Positions 34,661-47,298 of a stretch of 64,000 nucleotides of DNA are shown here, in pieces. Every line of letters starts with the position of its first letter. Positions within the stretch are counted from its first letter, which is position 1. Source of the stretch: Saccopteryx bilineata (lineage: Eukaryota > Chordata > Mammalia > Chiroptera > Emballonuridae); NCBI RefSeq assembly GCF_036850765.1, contig NC_089490.1, positions 125,578,522 to 125,642,521 of the forward strand, written 5' to 3'. A program made the translations under genes and the position numbers. Below the pieces are notes generated by a model that worked only from the letters and a program-made list of their open reading frames with translations, ran no database searches and was not told where the DNA came from.

Positions 34661-36971
34661 TGTGATATAACATTTCAATAACATATAAAGACAAAAAATT
34701 ACACTTTCATTTTTTATTAATTTTAAAGGGGTGACATTGATAAATCAGAGTACATATGTTCAGAAAAAAACATCTCCAGGTTATTTTGACATTTGATTAT
34801 TTTGCATACCCATCACCCAAAGTCAAATTGTCTTCCGTCACCTTCTATCTAGTTTTCTTTGTGCCCCTTCCCTCCCCCCCTATAACCACCAAACACTTGT
34901 CCATGTCCCTGAGTCTCATTTTTATATCCCACCTATGAATGGAATCATATAGTTCTTAGTTTTTTCTGATTTACTTATTTCACTCAGTATAATGTTATCA
35001 AGGTCCATTCATGTTGTTGTAAATGATCCGATGTCATCATTTCTTATGGTTGAGTAGTATTCCATAGTATATAGGTACCACATCTCCTTTATCCAGTCAT
35101 CTATTGAAGGGCTTTTTGGTTGTTACCATGTCTTGGCCACTGTGAACAATGCTGCAATGAACATGGGGCTGCATATGTCTTTAGGTACCAATGTTTTTGA
35201 GTTTTGAGGGTATATACCCAGTAGAGGGATTGCTGGGTCATATGGTAGTTCTATTTTTAGTTTTTTGAGGAACCACCATACTTTCTTTCATAATGATTGT
35301 ACTACTTTACATTCCCGACCAACAGTGGATGAGGGTTCGTTTTTCTCCACAGCCTCTCCAACACTTGTTGATAATAGCTAATCAACAGGTGTAGTTTTGA
35401 CTTGCATTTCTCTAATAGCTAATAAAGATGAGCATCTTTTCATATATCTGTTGGCCTTTAGTATTTCTTCCTGAGAGAAGGGTTTGTTCCTGTCCTCTAC
35501 CCATTTTTTTATTGGATTGTTTGTTTGTTTGTGGTTGAGTTTTATAAGTTCTTTGTATATTTTGGATATTAGGCCCTTATCTGAGCTGTTGTTTAAAAAT
35601 ATCATCTCCCATTTAGTTGGCTGTCTGTTTGTTTTGTTGTCAGTTTCTCTTGCTGTGCAAAAGCTTCTTAGTCTGATGTGGTCCCATTCATTTATCTTTG
35701 CCTTCACTTCCCTTGCCTTTGGAGTCAAATTCATAAAGTGCTCTTTATAACCAAGGTCCATGAGTTTACTACTTATGTTTTCTTCTATGTAGTTTATTGT
35801 TTCAGGTCTTATATTTAGGTCTTTGATGCATTTTAAATTATTTTGAGTACAAGGGGACAAACTGTAGTCGAGTTTCATTCTTTTGCATGTGGCTTTCCAG
35901 TTTTCCCAGTGCCATTTGTTGAAGAGGCTTTCTTTTCTCCATTGTGTGTTGTTGGCCCCTTTATAAAAAATTATTTGACCATATACATGTGGTTTTATTT
36001 CTGGGCTTTCTATTCTGTTCCATTGGTCTGAGTGTCTATTTTTCTGCCAGTACCATGCTGTTTTAACTGTTGTGGCTCTATAATATAATTTGAAGTCAGG
36101 TATTGTAATGCCCCCAGCTTCGTTCTTTTTCCTTAGGATCGCTCTGGCTATTCAGGGTGTTTTTTTTTATAGTTCCATATAAACCTGATGATTTTTTGTT
36201 CCATTTCTTTAAAAAATTCCATTAAAATTTTGATGGGAATTGCATTAAATTTGTATATCGCTTTGGGTAATATAGTCATTTTGACTATATTTATTCTTCC
36301 TATTCAAGAACAAGGAATATTTTTCTATTTCATTATATTTTTTTCGATTTTCCTTAACAATGTTTTGTAGTTTTAATTATATAGGTCCTTTACGTTCTGT
36401 TATGTTTATTCCTAGGTATTTTATTTTTTATTGCAACCATGAAGGAGATTGTTTGTTTGTTTTGTTTGTTTTCTGATGTTTTAATGTTGGCATATAGGAA
36501 GGCAATGGAATTTTGTATATTAATTTTGTACCCTGCAACCTTACAGTATTAGTTTATTGTTTCTAGTAGTCTTTTTGTAGAGTCTTTGTGGTTTTTGATG
36601 TACAGGATCATATCATCTGCTGAAAGTGAAACCATTACTTCTTCTTTTCCAATATGAATGCCTTTTTTTTTTCCTTGTCTGATTGCTCTGGCTAGAAATT
36701 CCAGCACTACATTAAATAAGAGTGGAGAGAGTGGACAACTTTGTCTTGTTCCTGATTTTAGGGGAAAAGTTCTCAGTTTTATGCCATTTAATATGATGTT
36801 ACCTGATGGTTTATCATAGATGGCCTTTATTATGTTGAGATATTAAGTGTAAAGTGTTTTAAACATAAAATGGTGTTGTATTTTATTAAATGTCTTTTCT
36901 GCATCTATTGATAGAAACATGTGGTTTTTGTTCTTTGTTTGGTTGATATGGTGTATTAACTTAAACATTTT

Positions 36972-37293
36972 TTTTTTTTTTTACAGAGACAGAGTCAAAG
37001 AGAGGGACAGACAGACAGGAACGCAGAGATGAGAAGCATCAATCATTAGTTTTTCATTGCGCATTGCAACACCTTAGTTGTTCGTTGATTGCTTTTTCAT
37101 ATGTGCCTTGACCGTGGGCCTTCAGCAGACCAAGTAACCCCTTGCTCGAGCCAGCAACCTTGGGTCCAAGTTGGTGAGCTTTTGCTCAAACCAGATGAGC
37201 CCACGCTCAAGCTGACGACCTCGGGGTCTTGAACCTGGGTCCTTGGCATCCCAGTCCGATGCTCTATCCACTGTGCCACCGCCTGGTCAGGCG
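36972..37293 (-). mobile_element. Type A tRNA-derived SINE
   Basis: Inserted in L1-C ORF2; 13-bp duplication acttaaacatttt at 36959-36971 and 37294-37306. Head at the right: 'accgcctggtcaggc'. Confidence 0.93.
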
Positions 37294-38546
37294 ACTTAAA
37301 CATTTTAAGAATATTGAACCATCCTTGTGATTCTGGGATGAATCCCACTTGATTATGATGAATTATTTTTTTAATATGTTGTTGTATTCAATTTGCTAGT
37401 ATTTTGTTTAGTATTTTAGCATCAGTATTCATTAGAGATATTGGTCTGTAGTTTTCTTTTTTTGTGTTGTCCTTGCCAGGTTTTGGTATGAGGGTTATGT
37501 TGGCCTCATAAAATGTGTTTAGCAGTATTGCTTCTTCTTCAATTTTTTGGAAGACTTTGAGTAGAACAGGAACCAAGTCTTCTTTGAATGTTTGATAGAA
37601 TTCACTAGTATAGCCGTCTGGTCCTGAACTTTTATTTTTGAGAAGGTTTTTGATAGTTGTTTCTATTTCCTCCCTGCTTATGGGTCTGTTTAGGCTTTCT
37701 GCTTCATCATGATTCAGTCTAAGAAGATTGTATTGTTCCTGGAATTTATTCATTTCTTCTAGATTGTTAAATTTGGTGTCATATAGTTTTTCATAGTATT
37801 TTACAATAATTCTTTGTATATCTACTATAACTGTGGTGATTTCTCCTCTTTCGTTTTGGATTTTGTTTATATGAGTCCTTTCTGTTTTTTTCCTTAGTGA
37901 GTCTTGCCAAGAGTTTGGCAATTTTGTTGATCTTTTTAAAGAAACAGCTCTTTGTTTTATTAATTTTTTTCTATTGTTTTTCTGTTTTCTATTTTGTTTA
38001 TATCTGCTCTGATTTTTATTATTTCCTTTCTTCTGCTGGTTTTGGGTTTTCTTTGTTCTTCTTTTTCTAGATCCTTAAGGCATGAAGTTAAGTGGTTTAC
38101 TTGGGCTCTCTCTTGTTTCATGTAGGCCTGTAGTGATATAAACTTCCCTCTTATGACTGCTTTTGCTGCATCCCAGAGATTCTGATATGTCGTATTGTTA
38201 TTTTTGTTTGTATGTAACTTTTGATCTCTGCTTTTATTTCTTCTTTGACCCACTCATTTTTTAAAAGTATGTGTTTTAGTTTCCACTTTTTTGTGGGTTT
38301 GTTTACCTCTTTTTTGCAGTTGAATTCTAGTTTCAAGGCTTTATAATCAGAAAATATGCTTTGTATAATCTCAATTTTTCTGAATTTGTTGATGTTATTT
38401 TTGTGGCCCAATATATGGTCAATTCTTGAGAATATTCCATGGACACTAGAGAAAAATGTATATTCTGGTACTTTGCGATGAAATGTCCTGTAGATGTCTA
38501 TCATATCTAATTGTTCTAGTGTTTCATTTAAGGCCAATATTTCTTT

Positions 38547-38867
38547 TTTTTCAGTCAGAGAGAAGGACAGACAGGGACAGACAGACAGAAATGGAGATGA
38601 GAAGCATCAATCATTAGTTTTTTGTTATGCATTGTAACACCTTGGTTGTTCATTGATTGCCTTCTCATATGTGCCCTGACAGTGGGCCTTCAGCAGACCA
38701 AGTAACCCCTTGCTCGAGCCAGTGACCTTCAGTCCAAGTTGGTGATCTTTTTTTTTTTGCTCAAGCCAGATGAACCTGCGCTCAAGCTGGCGACCTCAGG
38801 ATCTAGAACCTGGGTCCTCGGCATCCCAGTCCAACACTCTATGCACTGCGCGACCACCTGCTCAGGC
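38547..38867 (-). mobile_element. Type A tRNA-derived SINE
   Basis: Inserted in L1-C ORF2; 18-bp duplication taaggccaatatttcttt at 38529-38546 and 38868-38885. Shares 'cagcagaccaagtaacccc' with the copy at 36972-37293, so both are of one subtype. Confidence 0.93.
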
Positions 38868-39750
38868 TAAGGCCAATATTTCTTTATTGAATTTTTGTTT
38901 GGATGACTGATCTAGAGCCATCAGTGGTGTATTGAGGTCTCCAAGTATGATTGTATTTTTGTCAGTTTTTGTTTTTAGGTCAGTAGCTGTCTTATATATT
39001 TTGGTGCTCCTTAGTTTGGTGCATATATATTTAGAAGTGTTATGTCTTCTTGATTCAATGTTTCCTTTATCATTTTGAAATGACCGTTTTTGTCTCTGAT
39101 TACCTTTGCTGTCTTGTAGTCAGCATTGTTAGATATGAGTATTGCTACATCTGCTTTTTTCTGGATATTATTTGCTTGGAGAATTGTTTTCCAGCCTTTC
39201 ACTTTGAATTTATTTTTATCCTTGTAGCTTACATATATTTCTTGTAGGCAGCATACAGTTGTATTTTCTTTTTTAATCCATTCTGCTACTCTGTGTTTTT
39301 TATTGATGATTTCAATCCATTTACATTTAGTGTAATTATTGACACTTGAGGGTTTTCTATTGCCATTTTATATATTGCTTTCTGTTAGTTTTGTATCTTG
39401 TTTGATTCTTCTCTTGTTTTTCTATAATTTGTTTTTGTTTGGTTATAATCTATACTTCTTTTCTCTGTTACTTCTTTTTTCAAGTCATGTGCTTCTGTTG
39501 TGAATTTTTTAGGGGTGGTTACCATTAAATAATGGAAAGGGTACATATCATGTTCATTGTAGTACATTATCTCATGAGTGCTTCTGCACTACATCCTCCT
39601 TTGCTACTGTTAATCTTCATCCTCTTTCCTTTTTTGTTTTTGTTGTCACAGATTAAATTTAATTTTATTGTGTTATTGATGGAGCTTTTCCTTGTGGTTT
39701 TGTTTTGTTTTGTTCTTTGTATCTGGTAGGAAAACTTTCTCTATTATTTC

Positions 39751-40684
39751 CTAAAGTGGAGGTTTTCTGGTTATAAATTCCCTCATCTTTTCTGTGTTTG
39801 TGAATGTTTTTATTTCTCCTTCGTATTTGAAGTGTAGCTTTGATGGGTATAGTACTCTTGGCTGGAAGTTCCTCTCTTTCAGAATTTTAATATTGGGGTC
39901 TACTCTTTTCTATCTTGTAGAGTTTCTGCTGAGAAATCTGATAATAATCTAATAGACCTTCCTTTATATGTTGTATTCTTCTTTTCCCTGGCTGCCTTGA
40001 GTATTTTTTCTTTGTCATTGGTTTGTGCCAATTTCAGTATAAGGTGCCTTGGAGTAGGTTTGTTAGGGTTAAGATAACTCAATGTTATGTTTGCTTCTTG
40101 AATTTGAAGCTTTAATTCTCTCCACAGGCTCAGAAAATTCTCACCTATTATTTGTTTGAATATATTCTCCATTCCATTTTCTCTCTCTTCTCCTTCTGAT
40201 ATACCTATTATTCTTATATTGCTCTTTCTGATTTAGGAAGTCAATTTCTGTAGAGCTATCTCATTTTTTTTTTAATTTGTGAGTCTCTCTCCTCTTCTCT
40301 CTGTTGTGCCTCTAGTTGCTTGTCTTCTATGTTACAAATTTTCTCCTCTATCTGGCTTGTTCTATTAGCTAAGATTGTTACCTCATTTTTCAGTTTATGA
40401 ATTGTGTTTTTCATCTCTGTTTGTTTTGTTTTCATAGTTTTAATTTCCTTGTTGATATATTTTTTCTGTTCATTGAATTGTTTTTTGAGCTCCCTAAATT
40501 GCCTTTCTGTGCTTTCTTGTATATCCCTGAGTATTTTTAAGATTTCTATTTTAAATTTTCTGTCATTTAATTCCAAAGTTTTCAAGCTATTAAAAAATTT
40601 TTGATAGGTTTTTTTCTTATCTATCTGTACTACATCTCTGTCTTTTGTGTCCATGATATTTGATTTCTTTTTTCTTAATGGCAT
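39751..40684 (-). pseudogene. L1-C ORF1, nearly complete but frameshifted
   Basis: N-terminal and coiled-coil part at 40256-40684 (start 'MPLRKKKSNIMDTKDRD', then long Lys/Glu/Gln-rich heptads); RRM/C-terminal part at 39900-40172 ('PRHLILKLA', 'SAETLQDRKE'); stop near 39751. Total length near 311 codons is usual for L1 ORF1, but the span is not a multiple of three and frames change between the parts. Confidence 0.85.
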
Positions 40685-41510
40685 CTGAGAGTGGTTTTGT
40701 TAATAACACTAATAAGAATTGATAAAGAATAAAATAAAGAAATAAAAAATATATAAAAATTAAAAGAATTTTTAAAGAAAATACAGTCAAATACTGAAAA
40801 TTATATTGTGCTAAATGGAACAAAATCTACATAGAACAGAGGGCCTGAGTTGGGGAGAAGTGACAAAGAGGCAAAAAATGAGGTAAGGACCCACAAAATG
40901 CTTCTAGGAAAAAAATTGGATTAAGAATAAAATAACTTGTTTGTAAATGATGGTTGAATGAGAGCTATAGTGAAAGAGAAAAGAAAAACAAGAAAAAGAA
41001 AATAAGGAAAAATACAGTGAAAAATGAGAATTCTATTGTATTAAGTGAAACAAAAACTACATAGAATGAATAGCTGGAGTTGAGGGAAATGTTAATGAGG
41101 TAAAAAGCATAGTAAAAAGCACACAAAATGCCACAAAGAAAAAATTTGAATAAAAAATAAAATAATTTGTTTTTGAGTGAGGATCAAATGAGAGAAAAAG
41201 TGAAAGAGAAAAAAATGGAGGAAGTTAAAAAGACTGTGGATTTTTCCTGGTTTTGAGAAGTTATCTTCTTCCTTTTTCTTTCTTCTCTCTCTTTTTGGCT
41301 GGTGGTGCATACCCCAGGTTGTGCTTCTGTGGCACTCTTAGGTAGAGATTTGGTGTTGTGTTGCTATGGTGATGATACAAACTAGGCTTCAGTCCCATTG
41401 GTAGGCGGGGCTTGTTAGCGTTTGCAGGCTAACAATGGGAGAGTCTGTTTTCCCAAAGCCTCTCCCCAAGTCTCTCCTTCCTGAGCCAGTAGCCCAGAGA
41501 CTCAGCTGTG

Positions 41511-42290
41511 TAGTTGCTCCTGCCACTGCCTGGAAAGCAAGAAGCTCTAAGAGCCACCAAATCCCCCCTCTATCCCCACTCAACACAGGGTTTTGGGTAA
41601 GGTTTTGCCAGCCAGAGCCACCAGTGCAATTAGGGCTGGGAGCTGATTGCCTTTCAGGTGTCTTTCTATGAGCCTCCAGGCATGTCTAGTATGCCATAGT
41701 GCTCCACAGGACCACTCTCCCCAGGTTTTTTGAACTTTGAAACCTGTATCGGTTGGCAGGAAGATGCCCCAGTCAGTTCCTGCAGAACAGGAGGTCTTAA
41801 AAGCTGCCAAGTCCCTCCTCCAGGTCCTTTTAAAGCACAGCCCTGGGTATGAAAGCTCTGCTGACCAGAGCCACAGCTTAAGCAGGCAGGGGGGCAAGCT
41901 GACCTCTGGTCAGGTTCCTTTCTATGGTTCCCCAGGTATGTCTGGTTAAATTTCCCTTCTCCCTAGTTAGGAAGCCTACAGCTTAGCCTGCTCAACTTCT
42001 GCAGTGTTCTCTGAGGTCTGCTCCATAGGAATGTGTTTTTTTTAACTTATATTGGCTGGCAAGAAGTTGCCCCAGCCACTGCTTGCAGAGCAAGAGGCCC
42101 TAAAAACTATGAAGTCTCTCCTTCGAGTTTTCTTAAATCGCAGACGTGGGAAAGAACACCTTGTCATCAGAGCCACTGCCAGCTGGGCAGTGAACAGACT
42201 GCGGGTCAGGCTCCTTTCAGCGTCCGCGGGTCTGATCTCCAGAGACTGCAAGCTGCCTGCGTGCTCCTCCCTCTAGCACTTCCATATTTT
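41511..42290 (-). repeat. Three tandem units in L1-C 5' UTR
   Basis: Three diverged units of about 250-300 bp. Anchors are 'cactgcctggaaagcaag' (from 41524), 'agttcctgcagaacagg' (from 41774) and 'cactgcttgcagagcaag' (from 42077), each followed by 'agccaccaaatcccc'/'gctgccaagtccctcc'/'actatgaagtctctcc', then by 'ccagagccac'-type and 'caggttcctttc'-type blocks. This is the layout of monomer-built L1 promoters. Confidence 0.75.
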
Positions 42291-42956
42291 TCTTCCCCAG
42301 GAATAGGCTTTGTTAGTCTGTATGGCTGGTGGAGGTGCCCCGCCCAGAGAGGTCCCAGTGTAGGCAAGCCAGCTTTCCCACGTTCCCGCGCACTGTTGTT
42401 TGGGGTGCAGGGACCACACAGAGACTCCAGCCACAGCCCACGCAGAAAGCTACTGCTGACATTCTCTGACCCAGCCCCTCCATTTGGGATCGGGTGCCCA
42501 ATACACCAGGAGGAACAGTTCATACACCACCCGTGCTCCCTGAAGGGGGAGACTGGGAGTAAACAAAGTCCACTCCCAGGCAAGCCACTCACCCACCTCT
42601 GCTGGGGCCTGCCGCCAGTGTTAGCCCCGCATGGGCCGAGCCACGGGATCACTGTCTCCGTGGCCCAAAAGTCTCTGCTCCAGCCAGCCCACCATCTCTG
42701 CCCTAGACCCCCTTTCTCTTAGTTCCAAGTGAAAGCAGCCCTTGCTCAGGTCAGTGAGGGAAGCAGAATACTTCATTCTCCGTCTTATTTCCTTCAGAAT
42801 GGATTATAAATTTAGTCACCTTTTCGCCCAATCATACCTTTGTTTGACGTATGTGTATTTCAGATGCTCCTGGGATTGTTTTTCTGTCTCTAGTTGTTGA
42901 ATTTGTTGAAATTTCATGGAGAGGTATCAGGAACCCCCCTCACAGTGCCATTTCTC

Positions 42957-42964
42957 TGACGTCA
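42957..42964. promoter_or_regulatory. Perfect CRE palindrome at L1-C 5' end
   Basis: TGACGTCA, the consensus site for CREB/ATF factors, lies within the first bases of the L1-C transcription unit, next to 'aaatggc' in sense, a YY1-like core. Placement at the 5' end suggests part of the L1 promoter; binding is inferred. Confidence 0.5.
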
Positions 42965-42968
42965 CTTG

Positions 42969-44517
42969 CTTTTACATTTTAGATATTGAATATTTTATGA
43001 ATTTTTAGTGTGAAAAGGGGGTTCTTTGATTTTTCTGACTTGTTTTTTACCTGTCTTTCTCAATAATCCTAATGCATTTATTTTTTAAAATGATTGGGGA
43101 GATAAGTATATGTGGGGTTAGATTAAATGCCATTCCAAGTATCTTATAGTTTTAATTTCTTAAACCAGAGGAACATATGAATCTCTTGAGCCTTACTAAA
43201 TTAAAAAACAATGCCACCTATATTTAAAAACTTGACAATTCAAATATGCTAAACTGACCTAGCTCTTTCTGCAATCCACGGTGAAAAAAAAATTGGGACA
43301 ATCCAATCCTGAAATAAAATAAAAACTTTTAACCAAAAGAGGGTAATGTGAAACAAAGTTCTTTCTCAAAATAAACTCAAAGCATAAAGAGGCCATACCT
43401 TTATTTTATTCTTGCTTGTTCTATAAAAATACAAATGTATAAGAAAGATACGATCATTTCAATCAACATTCGGTGGTAATTAAAAGCAATTGTAAGTCCT
43501 CAGGCTGTTTCTTTCCAATATGATCTAGTGATCAGAAGGAATTGGAAATGATTATGTTTTAACTGGAAACACATTTCTGTGCAGAACTGAGCTTCGAAGC
43601 ATGAAAAAGAAAAAGTGGTGGCCCCTGTTTGTGTTTCCATCTGGGACTCTAATTTGAACTTCAGTGAGTATTCTGCCAGACTTCTAGCTATGCAAAGATC
43701 CAGAAAGTGAAAGCCAGCATATTCTTGTATGCTCCTCATGCAAAATAAATAAAATTGCACAATTACCATGTTTGCATTTTGTGGAATGGCCCTATTTACA
43801 TTGATTATAAGTGAAATAAGAACATTTGTAACATTCACAGCTTCAGAGTTAATCTGACTTTATCTCAGGGCACCCAATCTGAAAAGTAACGTGATTGTAA
43901 GCACTCTTAGAAAGGAAGCTAGCAATGGTCTATGATAGAAAAACAGTCTGGAACAATTACATATAGCTAGATTTTCAAATTATTTAAGAAATACATCTCA
44001 TGGTTGTATTTATAGTCTAAATGCACATGGCCTTCCATTTGAAAGACTATTTCCAATCCCATTTAAAATGCTCATTTTTCCTGATAGTTAGTGCTTCCAA
44101 AATGACATCATTAGTGATAAGGACAAAAGCTGTGAATAATCTAATGTCTCATATTAAGAATTACTTGGTCATAGAAAGTACCAGAAGCCTATCGTACTTG
44201 CTTTGACTTCACAGCTCCTGGCTCTGGAACTTCTATTTTCTGTGTCCAGGAGGGCACAGTGAAGTCATAGAGGTCTTGATGGAGGAAAAAAAGATAGCTG
44301 TATGATCCTTAAAGAGCTTGGCAACATTATATTTAATATGAAATGTATGGTCCTTTAATTTTCTTAGTCTAAAGGCACATGGACCTTTTTTGGTCCATAA
44401 ATCTCTTATACTAAAAATCTCATAGTTAGAATATTTTATATAAAGTTTTTCAGGATATAATGTCATTCTCAGGTCTTTAAAAATTTCTTCACACTGTATA
44501 AAAACAATGCCTATAAA
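42969..44517. other. No feature recognised
   Basis: AT-rich unassigned DNA. The frame at 43500-43838 (reverse) shows no domain and I do not call it. Confidence 0.5.
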
Positions 44518-44529
44518 AATAACAGAGTA

Positions 44530-44908
44530 GCCTGACCAGACAGTGGTGCAGTGGATAGATTGTTGGCCTGGGATGCTGAGGACCCAGGTTCCAAACCCTG
44601 AGGTTGCCACTTGAGCATGGGCTCAACCAGCTTGAGTGCAGGCTCAGCGGCTTGAGCATGGGGCCACTGGGTTAAGTGTGGGATCATAGACATGACCCCA
44701 TGGTTGCTGGCTTGAGCCCAAGGTTGCTAAATTGAGCAAGGGGTCACTGACTCAGCTGGAGCCCCCCAGTCAAGGCACATATGAGAAAGCAATCAATGAA
44801 AAATTAAGGTGTTGGAATTATTAGTTGATGTTTCCCATCTCTCTCCCTTTCTGTCTGTCCCAGTCTGTTCCTCTTTCTTGCTCTCTCTCTCTCTTTAAAA
44901 AATAAATA
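44530..44908 (+). mobile_element. Type A tRNA-derived SINE, older copy
   Basis: Starts 'gcctgaccagacagtgg', diverged body with several 'ggcttgagcatgg' units, A-rich tail. Duplication aataacagagta (44518-44529) and aataatagagta (44909-44920). Confidence 0.9.
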
Positions 44909-45097
44909 AATAATAGAGTAAGACCCTCCTACCACTACCCATAATCATTCAAGTACTTTTTATTACCAAGATATTTTTCTCGAAATATAAAAGGGAGAAA
45001 GGCTCAAATGGGAAAAGCAGGTTATGATTCATAGGAACAAGGTGATGTTCTTTGATGACATATTCTTTTCATTCATCTCATTTTATTTCACTTCATT

Positions 45098-45315
45098 TCA
45101 CAAGCACCTATATAATGCTTCCTATGTTCCAGGTACTGTTCTAAGCACTTAAAAAAAAGTAATTTATTTACCCCTCACATCAACACTATGAAATAGGTAT
45201 TTGTATTAACCGCACTTTACAGATAATAAGACTGAAATACAGAGAGGTTAAATAACTTGCCTAAAATCACATAGTTGTAGAGTAAGATTTTGAAACCCTA
45301 CAGTCTGATTTATGT
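45098..45315 (-). mobile_element. MIR SINE
   Basis: Reverse MIR with 'gtactgttctaagcactt', 'ctttacagataataagactg' and 'cagagaggttaaataacttg'. Confidence 0.85.
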
Positions 45316-45983
45316 TTATTAGAAACGCTCATGTTGTGAACAAGCACATGGTGCACTCAGACCATCAATAAATGAGCTCTGAGAGAAAATGGTGAAGTCA
45401 TTTTGTATTTGCTTTTATAAATTTTATAGCTTAGAGGTGGTTTTTCATGTCTGTCATAGTAAAGGGAAAAATTTTTAATGCTTCCATGAAATTCTTAGCT
45501 ACGTGTGATGATAAAAATGCACATAAGCCCAATATTTGTCTGTACAGTTTTTCTAATTAGCATGTGGTAACAATGCTAGATCTTTAAAACACAATACTAA
45601 GATGAAAAAGAAAATTTTATATATATATATATCACAATACCATTTATGTAAATTAAAAATATATCAATATTAAACTATAGGATGTGTTTTACAAATGTAT
45701 ATATACAAAGCAAAATACTGTATACAGCAAATACATTAGAAGAGTTTATATAAAACAGGAGCCGAGCCTTACAGAAATCATTAATCAGGGACTAAGGCTG
45801 TGACTAACTCAGACTTTTGATTCCAAGATCTGAAGCTGGAAGAAACCATCTACCTAACTACTTATCATGTATACATAGAGTCTTCTTATTTATGTATTTA
45901 TTTGTATTAACAAGGGAAAGTGAAACTGTTTTCTGTGTTGCTGATACTAATTAGATTACTTCATTATATAACAATTATTGGCC
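45316..45983. other. No gene; short TA run
   Basis: Unassigned AT-rich sequence with (TA)n at 45619-45632. Confidence 0.5.
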
Positions 45984-45991
45984 CTCTATAA

Positions 45992-47298
45992 CAGCAGTTC
46001 TCACCTTTTGGGCTCAGGATATTTTATATTCTAAGTATTATTGAGGATCCTAAAGATTTGATAGAATAAAAAGATGTGTTTATATCGATTTACATTTATT
46101 GATATTTATCATATTAGAAATTAAGACTAAGAATATTAAAATATTATTAATCTTAAAATAACAATGACAACCCAAGATAGGTAAATATAAATAACCTATT
46201 TTTAATGAAAAGTAACTCCAAAATAAAAATTTTAATATGAGGAACATCACTTTTTTACATTTTTGCAAATATCTTTGATGTTCGGATTAACTGAAGACTG
46301 TTGGATGCACATGTCTGCTCTGTAGTCTGTCTTTTGCTATGTGTGGCTTAGGTTGAAGGAGATGAAAAAAATCTGCCTCACATAGATATGTTATTGGAAA
46401 AAAAGGAATATTATAACAGCCTTGCAAATAATTGTAGATATTCTTTTTGATGCTATACCAAAGCTTGACAAGTGCTAGTTTTTAGTGGGTATTACAATCA
46501 GAATCTGAAACTATGTCAATGAACTTTTCATACTGTGTTACCTTAAAACCCACAAGTCTGTGCTTTTCCTTGAATGAGTCTTTTACCCATGCATGACTTT
46601 GAAACAACATGTGTTGATCATTTGAAAAATATCAATTCACTGAGTTATGTAGCTCTTCCAAATAATGACACATTGCATTAAATGGTATCAGAATCTCACA
46701 TTTGTTAATATCCACATAATAAACACAAATCTCATCCTTAAAGTTGCTTTTAAGTTTTGGGAAGCTTTATGCTCACAGTGATAGATACAAATTTTCATAA
46801 ATTTAAATTTTTATTTGAAAAATTAAATTTTATCCTTGACATCAATTGTCAGTTATTTTTTTTGAATGACAAAACTACTTTCATTCATTATTGACCAGGT
46901 GATAGTTTGTAGCCATCATTTTAAGTGAAAATGTTGTTCAACTTGCAACTCAAACATTGGCTTTTCCGGTAGACAACCATTGTACTATGGTGTGCAGAAG
47001 TTCTTGATGTACACAGAATATTTAAAAGACAAGTACTCAAGGGCTGAGATTGAATATATTTTTACTGCTTCATCAAGGACATTCTTAAGTAAGACTTACA
47101 TCTTTTAAAATTATGACTATATGGCAATAAAGAACAGAGTGTCTGGTGCTGCCTCCTTGATTCCTGCAAAAACACCAGCAGATTTCTTCACCATCAGTGC
47201 AGATGTCTACACAGTACATAGAGAACAACATCTTGGCACTATTATGAAAATAGCTTTGATGTCACAGGATATCCAAGACTCCAAAGACCATACTGTCA
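45992..47298. mobile_element. hAT-superfamily DNA transposon remnant
   Basis: Left end 'cagcagttctcaccttttgg' resembles the CAGTGGTTCTCAA terminus of a hAT element, followed by 'attgaggatcctaaag' and other stretches I know from a long mammalian hAT repeat. 'ctctataa' (45984-45991) and 'ctctacag' (47299-47306) could be an 8-bp target duplication with two changes. The right end is less certain. 'ccagcagatttcttcaccat' near 47170 also fits this element. No intact transposase frame. Confidence 0.6.

Larger units (their letters stand above)
34930..39366 (-). pseudogene. L1-C ORF2, broken
   Basis: Start at 39366 ('MAIENPQVSIITLNVNG'), keeping the endonuclease Asn motif. The frame at 38151-38537 keeps SRIDH but reads 'IFSDYKAL' where SDH is expected (His to Tyr, codon 38343-38345). 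The frame at 37388-37921 covers the start of the reverse transcriptase ('[18 protein letters not shown]' region). The FADD box reads SADD near 36611-36625. Frameshifts and two SINEs break the frame. Confidence 0.87.
34704..42968 (-). mobile_element. L1-C: long LINE-1 with complete-looking 5' UTR
   Basis: Reverse-strand L1 of the same group as L1-B: 3' UTR from about 34704, ORF2 (34930-39366), ORF1 (39751-40684) and a 2.3-kb 5' UTR ending near 42968. Two type A SINEs lie in it (36972-37293, 38547-38867). The 5' UTR is GC-rich from 41400 to 42720 and keeps many CpGs. I could not settle its target duplication. Confidence 0.9.

Noticed and set aside
43500..43838. 112-codon reverse frame
   Set aside because: No domain, AT-rich composition like its flanks, no splice or promoter evidence.
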